Below are positions 61,131 through 64,000 of a stretch of 64,000 nt of DNA, in pieces; within the stretch, counting starts at the first letter, position 1, and every line of letters begins with the position of its first letter. This DNA comes from an uncultured Muribaculaceae bacterium (GTDB taxonomy: Bacteria > Bacteroidota > Bacteroidia > Bacteroidales > Muribaculaceae), in NCBI GenBank assembly GCA_910579185.1, contig CAJTTG010000012.1, forward strand, positions 12,248 through 76,247, read 5' to 3'. The notes beneath the pieces were generated by a model, which saw only the letters and a list, made by a program, of their open reading frames with translations, had not been told where the DNA came from and did not search any database. Both the position numbers and the translations under genes were made by a program.

Positions 61131-61619
61131 TCAAGGAAGACCCTGCAGGCACACCTGTCCACTGAGGGTCTTGATCTGATTGACATTCTTTCCTCCCACC
61201 TTTGCCGGTCTCCATTTACTGATTACCTCTGGCTTCGAATTGATATAATCTGCTATGCAGCGGCTGAATTCATTGATCCCGATGCCCTTTAGTGGACGTG
61301 GGCGTGCCCCGACGACCTTCCCCTCCGTTGTCACCACAAATTGAACACAATATCTGTAGCCATTTATCAGATCAAAAGAATGATTTTTAGTCACCTCCGA
61401 CAATAACATTGAAAACGTGTGATGGAACTCATCTCTGACAAGATATTGAGCCTCTATTTCTGGATCCTCATAGACCAAAAGGCCCGTTAATGTATCTTTA
61501 ACAGAAACTGGCTTTGAATAGTAATACGCCTGATCAGACGCATATACCCCATCAGAGACGCCCACCATCAGCATCCCTCCGAACAGCATAATCAAAATTA
61601 CAGCAAGCTTACTCTTCAT
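61131..61619 (-). CDS. Exported TonB-C-terminal-like small protein (cassette unit 1)
   Basis: Starting at 61619 (MKSKLAVILIMLFGG) the product is 162 residues; an upstream ATG at 61643 is less likely, since unit 2 begins at the matching place. A signal peptide ends near GVYA. The C-terminal half, with YCVQFVVTTEGKVVGARPRP and ISKWRPAKVGGKNVNQ, resembles the TonB C-terminal fold as found in many small Bacteroidetes proteins. There is no TonB membrane anchor or proline spacer, so it is not an energy transducer. It precedes the 209-residue gene by 29 bases. Role unknown. Confidence 0.65.
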   Translation of the reverse strand: MKSKLAVILIMLFGGMLMVGVSDGVYASDQAYYYSKPVSVKDTLTGLLVYEDPEIEAQYLVRDEFHHTFSMLLSEVTKNHSFDLINGYRYCVQFVVTTEGKVVGARPRPLKGIGINEFSRCIADYINSKPEVISKWRPAKVGGKNVNQIKTLSGQVCLQGLP

Positions 61620-61678
61620 ATCGACAATAGTTAAAGACTCCAATGGCCACGGCTACAATACCGCCGCGCCCTTATTCG

Positions 61679-61711
61679 CAAATATAGCACATCCCCACCC
61701 CCTTTTCCAAA
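61679..61711 (-). promoter_or_regulatory. Promoter of cassette unit 1
   Basis: The minus strand has TTTG at 61711-61708, a 21-base spacer and TATATTTG at 61686-61679. The same promoter is in unit 2. Confidence 0.75.
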
Positions 61712-61770
61712 TCTCTCCCCAACTTTTTCTCGATTCTCTCCCCCCCCTATTCCACATCTCCACATGTAGG

Positions 61771-61860
61771 GACTGCGCCATGGCGCGTCCGGCTACACTC
61801 ACCCAGCCGGCCTTCATCCACCATGTCGGGGTAACGGTTCTCCGAACCGTCTACCTCCCC
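61771..61860. repeat. Two-hairpin palindromic repeat, copy B
   Basis: The first palindrome GCGCCATGGCGC (61775-61786) sits between GGAC and GTCC. The second hairpin is at 61828-61860 with loop TCC. Compared with copy A the first palindrome has G to C on one arm and C to G on the other, keeping full pairing. Confidence 0.85.
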
Positions 61861-61967
61861 ACTCTCCAACTCCACTGAACCGGCTGCGCCTCATGGCCGT
61901 AGGTATATCTCAGTATTATAACAACAAACAATAGGATATGCAATACGGCTTTTCTCATTGTTGAAAA

Positions 61968-62597
61968 CTAATCACATTCGTAATAACTCGACATTTCTTT
62001 TATTCGATCATAATTCTGCATATAATGCTGCTGCCAACTATATATTGGCGTAGTTTCTCTACTATAGATTATTTTATAATTGCCGTCTTCTTCCAGTAGC
62101 ATCCTATATCTCCATTCATGAACACTCCCGGCTGTTCTGTCATTGCGTTCTGTATCAAACGAATATTTAAATGTTTCTTGTTTTTGTGGATATGTGGGTT
62201 TCGTGAAACCTTCAGTAAAATATTTATCCATAAAACAAATGTACCCATCTATTACGCAATAGCTATCCCATGTATACCAAGGGATTCCTTCTGTTTTATC
62301 CAGATCTATCATGACTCCGTATCTATTTTCCACGTGCTCCTTACCAATAACTACAGTCGAGAACATAAAATAAAAATTATATTCAGGAGGTAAATAGCCC
62401 ATGCATCTTGCATACTGAACTCGAAGTGCAATTATGCTCTTTATTTGCGCATTTGTTATGGTGACCTCGGGAATGGTAAATGTCCCGGTTTCCGGAGGCA
62501 CCGCATTGCATAGCGATGGTATTATCAATGATGCTATCGCGAATAAAATATTAATTCTAATTCTCTTTTTTCCCATATCCATACTAAGGTTAATCAT
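61968..62597 (-). CDS. Exported protein of unknown function (cassette unit 2)
   Basis: This 209-residue protein is the close paralogue of the unit 1 gene with the same signal peptide. It differs at about 23 positions, several in a cluster around residue 78 and others at charged surface positions (KKH to KEH, MLLEKD to MLLEED). Cys and Trp positions are mostly kept, except one Cys in YFTECFTK, which is Gly here. Function unknown. It is the third gene of the unit 2 operon. Confidence 0.6.
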   Translation of the reverse strand: MINLSMDMGKKRIRINILFAIASLIIPSLCNAVPPETGTFTIPEVTITNAQIKSIIALRVQYARCMGYLPPEYNFYFMFSTVVIGKEHVENRYGVMIDLDKTEGIPWYTWDSYCVIDGYICFMDKYFTEGFTKPTYPQKQETFKYSFDTERNDRTAGSVHEWRYRMLLEEDGNYKIIYSRETTPIYSWQQHYMQNYDRIKEMSSYYECD

Positions 62598-62629
62598 GAC
62601 CTCCTACGAGCTACATCCCGGCAATTTCA

Positions 62630-62666
62630 ATGCCGGCCGGCATCGTCCCTCAGGTTACCCCTGAGC
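62630..62666. repeat. Palindromic repeat, second family, copy 2
   Basis: ATGCCGGCCGGCAT (62630-62643) followed by CTCAGG, TTACC, CCTGAG gives two palindromes next to each other, related to 60175-60198. It lies at the edge of the segment absent from unit 1. Confidence 0.6.
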
Positions 62667-62757
62667 ATAGCCGTCAGATGCATTCGCAGACCTGATTCGA
62701 TCAATTTATTCAGCCACAAGATACATGGCATTATTCTTTCAACATAGACTACGGCGT

Positions 62758-63351
62758 TTATAAAAAGGGTCTATAATTACCACTAAGAGAATTCATATAT
62801 ATATTATATATATTGTACAACTCTTCACATGGATATCTTCCATTAACTACTTCTAACCCTGCTGTCATCATTGCACTCCATGGCGAACGAATATATTTAT
62901 CCTTATGTATGATCATTAGACCATATTCAACATTATTCCTGGTCGTGTTTATATATTGCTCCCATTCGAGTCCAAGTTGTCGCAGCATAATCTCCCCAAA
63001 ATAGATGCTGGTATCGAAGATCAATGTCTCACTCTCCTTGGATATGCGCCATGTTGCCGCAGCCCCCTTGCCCTTGAGTATCTCTGTCCATTTGATTATC
63101 TCTTCTTCCGGCATGGGCTCTGTAGTTATGTTTTTTTCAAACCAATGGCTAAGGGGCTTTAACGATTCCGGACTGTAATCGGCTTCCCAGTTGGCGAAAT
63201 CTGGATCGCGGCGTACATGGTCTCTCAACACATCGATTCTATGATACCTGTTTTCCATGAACCACTTCCCGAAAGCTCTCACCTCTTTCTTTGGCCACTC
63301 GCTGAAATCAGCATACCATGGCAGATTCTCCAATATCTCGTATTTTGACAT
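62758..63351 (-). CDS. Cytoplasmic protein of unknown function, found only in cassette unit 2
   Basis: This 197-residue protein has no signal peptide. It is rich in Trp and acidic residues: ENLPWYADFSEWPKKEVRAF, SLKPLSHWFEKNI, AAATWRISKESETLIFDTSI, YGLMIIHKDKYIRSPWS. The pattern resembles small cytoplasmic immunity-like proteins, but no family can be named. It starts 27 bases after the TonB-C-like gene, so it is in the same transcript as two exported proteins. Composition is AT-rich. Immunity function is only a suggestion. Confidence 0.6.
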   Translation of the reverse strand: MSKYEILENLPWYADFSEWPKKEVRAFGKWFMENRYHRIDVLRDHVRRDPDFANWEADYSPESLKPLSHWFEKNITTEPMPEEEIIKWTEILKGKGAAATWRISKESETLIFDTSIYFGEIMLRQLGLEWEQYINTTRNNVEYGLMIIHKDKYIRSPWSAMMTAGLEVVNGRYPCEELYNIYNIYMNSLSGNYRPFL

Positions 63352-63378
63352 AATGATATTTATTTAAAAACTTCGTTA

Positions 63379-63864
63379 TTAATCAAGTGTCCCCTGCAAT
63401 CTCACATGTCCATATATAATATAAATCTCATTGACATTTTCACCATTCACGTTCCCCGGCTTCCATTTTCTGAGAACATCTGGCGATGAATTAATGTAAT
63501 CCGCTATTCGTCTGTTGTACTCACTGATCCCGACCCCTTTTATTGGGTATGGTCGTGCCCCTATAACCTTTCCATCCGCAGTTATTACAAACTGGACACT
63601 CAATCTGTACCCTCCAACTCCCTTAAATGAATATCCCTTAAAAACATCTGACAACATCATAGCCACATCATAAAGCAATCCTGCGTCTCCACCCTCATAT
63701 TCTGCGCAAACTTCAGGATATTTATAAACCCATAGCCCCGTCAACGTGTCGATAAAAGGTTTGGATTTGCTGTCCTGATCTGACGCATAAACCCCAGCAG
63801 AGACACCCACCATCAGCATCCCTCCAAACAGCAATATCAGAATTACAGCAAGCCTACTTTTCAT
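63379..63864 (-). CDS. Exported TonB-C-terminal-like small protein (cassette unit 2)
   Basis: This 161-residue paralogue of the unit 1 gene has a nearly identical signal peptide (MKSRLAVILILLFGGMLMVG) but only about half identity in the mature part. The TonB-C-like core remains (LSVQFVITADGKVIGARPYP, VLRKWKPGNVNGENVNE). The sharp change in similarity between signal and mature part suggests recombination or fast change. Role unknown. Confidence 0.65.
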   Translation of the reverse strand: MKSRLAVILILLFGGMLMVGVSAGVYASDQDSKSKPFIDTLTGLWVYKYPEVCAEYEGGDAGLLYDVAMMLSDVFKGYSFKGVGGYRLSVQFVITADGKVIGARPYPIKGVGISEYNRRIADYINSSPDVLRKWKPGNVNGENVNEIYIIYGHVRLQGTLD

Positions 63865-63924
63865 ATCGACAATAGTTAAAGACTACAATGGCCGCGGCTA
63901 CAATACCGCCGCGCCCCTTATTCG

Positions 63925-63957
63925 CAAATATAGCACATCCCCACGCCCTTTTCCAAA
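63925..63957 (-). promoter_or_regulatory. Promoter of cassette unit 2
   Basis: The minus strand has TTTG at 63957-63954, a 21-base spacer and TATATTTG at 63932-63925, the same as in unit 1. Beyond 63975 the sequence departs from the unit 1 pattern and the window ends. Confidence 0.75.
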
Positions 63958-64000
63958 TCTCTCCCCAACTTTTTCCACTCGCGAGCAGACATTATCAACC

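Larger units (their letters stand above)
60230..61735. repeat. Tandem cassette, unit 1
   Basis: Unit 1 runs from the C-rich palindrome region through a 209-residue gene and a 162-residue gene to their promoter. The same order with near-identical edges returns in unit 2 (about 61736-63980). Edge sequences, promoter and signal-peptide codons are almost the same in both, whereas parts of the genes differ. Exact borders are approximate. Confidence 0.85.
61736..63980. repeat. Tandem cassette, unit 2
   Basis: Unit 2 repeats unit 1 (palindrome region, 209-residue gene, TonB-C-like gene, promoter) but has an extra 197-residue gene and about 160 bases of noncoding DNA inserted between the two shared genes. 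Homology with unit 1 breaks just after CCTCCTACGAGCTAC at 62601-62615. Confidence 0.85.

Overview
The window is chromosomal DNA of a Bacteroidales bacterium, probably a gut member of the Muribaculaceae/Bacteroidaceae side of the order. Family placement is inference. The evidence is many Bacteroidetes-type promoters (TTTG, a spacer of 19-21 bases, then TAnnTTTG), almost no Shine-Dalgarno sites, type IX secretion C-terminal domains, a BtuB/BtuG-type cobalamin uptake operon, DUF families typical of Bacteroidales, glycine-lipid acyltransferases and an L-fucose operon. No rRNA, CRISPR array, insertion sequence or prophage was seen.

Left part (1-9.1 kb, mostly minus strand): the start of a class II fructose-bisphosphate aldolase gene; a formate/nitrite channel whose start codon lies in a perfect hairpin; an ECF sigma operon with a membrane partner and three exported proteins; hpf and xerC; a two-gene AbiEii-like nucleotidyltransferase module; an exported phosphodiesterase; rpsU; and a small outer-membrane protein. 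Region 9.2-17.1 kb holds fucI-fucA-fucK-fucP and, on the other strand, a gamma-carbonic-anhydrase-like gene with aminopeptidase P.

17.2-28.1 kb is a cobalamin operon: promoter, B12 riboswitch, a terminator just before the first gene, a BtuB-like TonB receptor, a BtuG-like propeller lipoprotein, a second lipoprotein, and two large proteins with type IX sorting tails that repeat the domains of the two lipoproteins. 28.1-41.5 kb is the housekeeping core: four tRNAs, tuf, tRNA-Trp, secE, nusG, rplKAJL, rpoB, rpoC.

41.5-52.4 kb carries an MptE-like gene, a glsA/glsB-like pair for glycine lipids, a membrane protein/glycosyltransferase/nitroreductase operon ending in two small envelope proteins, an SDR enzyme, rpiB, a membrane-bound HTH protein, and pgeF-obgE. 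Directly upstream of obgE, in the same orientation, are five genes matching the Campylobacter legionaminic-acid set ptmE, legG, ptmA, ptmF, ptmB, but with no NeuB-type synthase in view.

57-64 kb is accessory in character: a cation antiporter, a YpfJ-type metallopeptidase and murI, then two tandem copies of a cassette encoding small exported proteins of unknown function, separated by palindromic repeats whose arms change in matched pairs between copies. Several genes have a -7 promoter box only a few bases before the start codon, which suggests leaderless mRNAs. The main candidates for new biology are the cassette/palindrome block and the doubled lipoprotein/type IX layout of the cobalamin operon.
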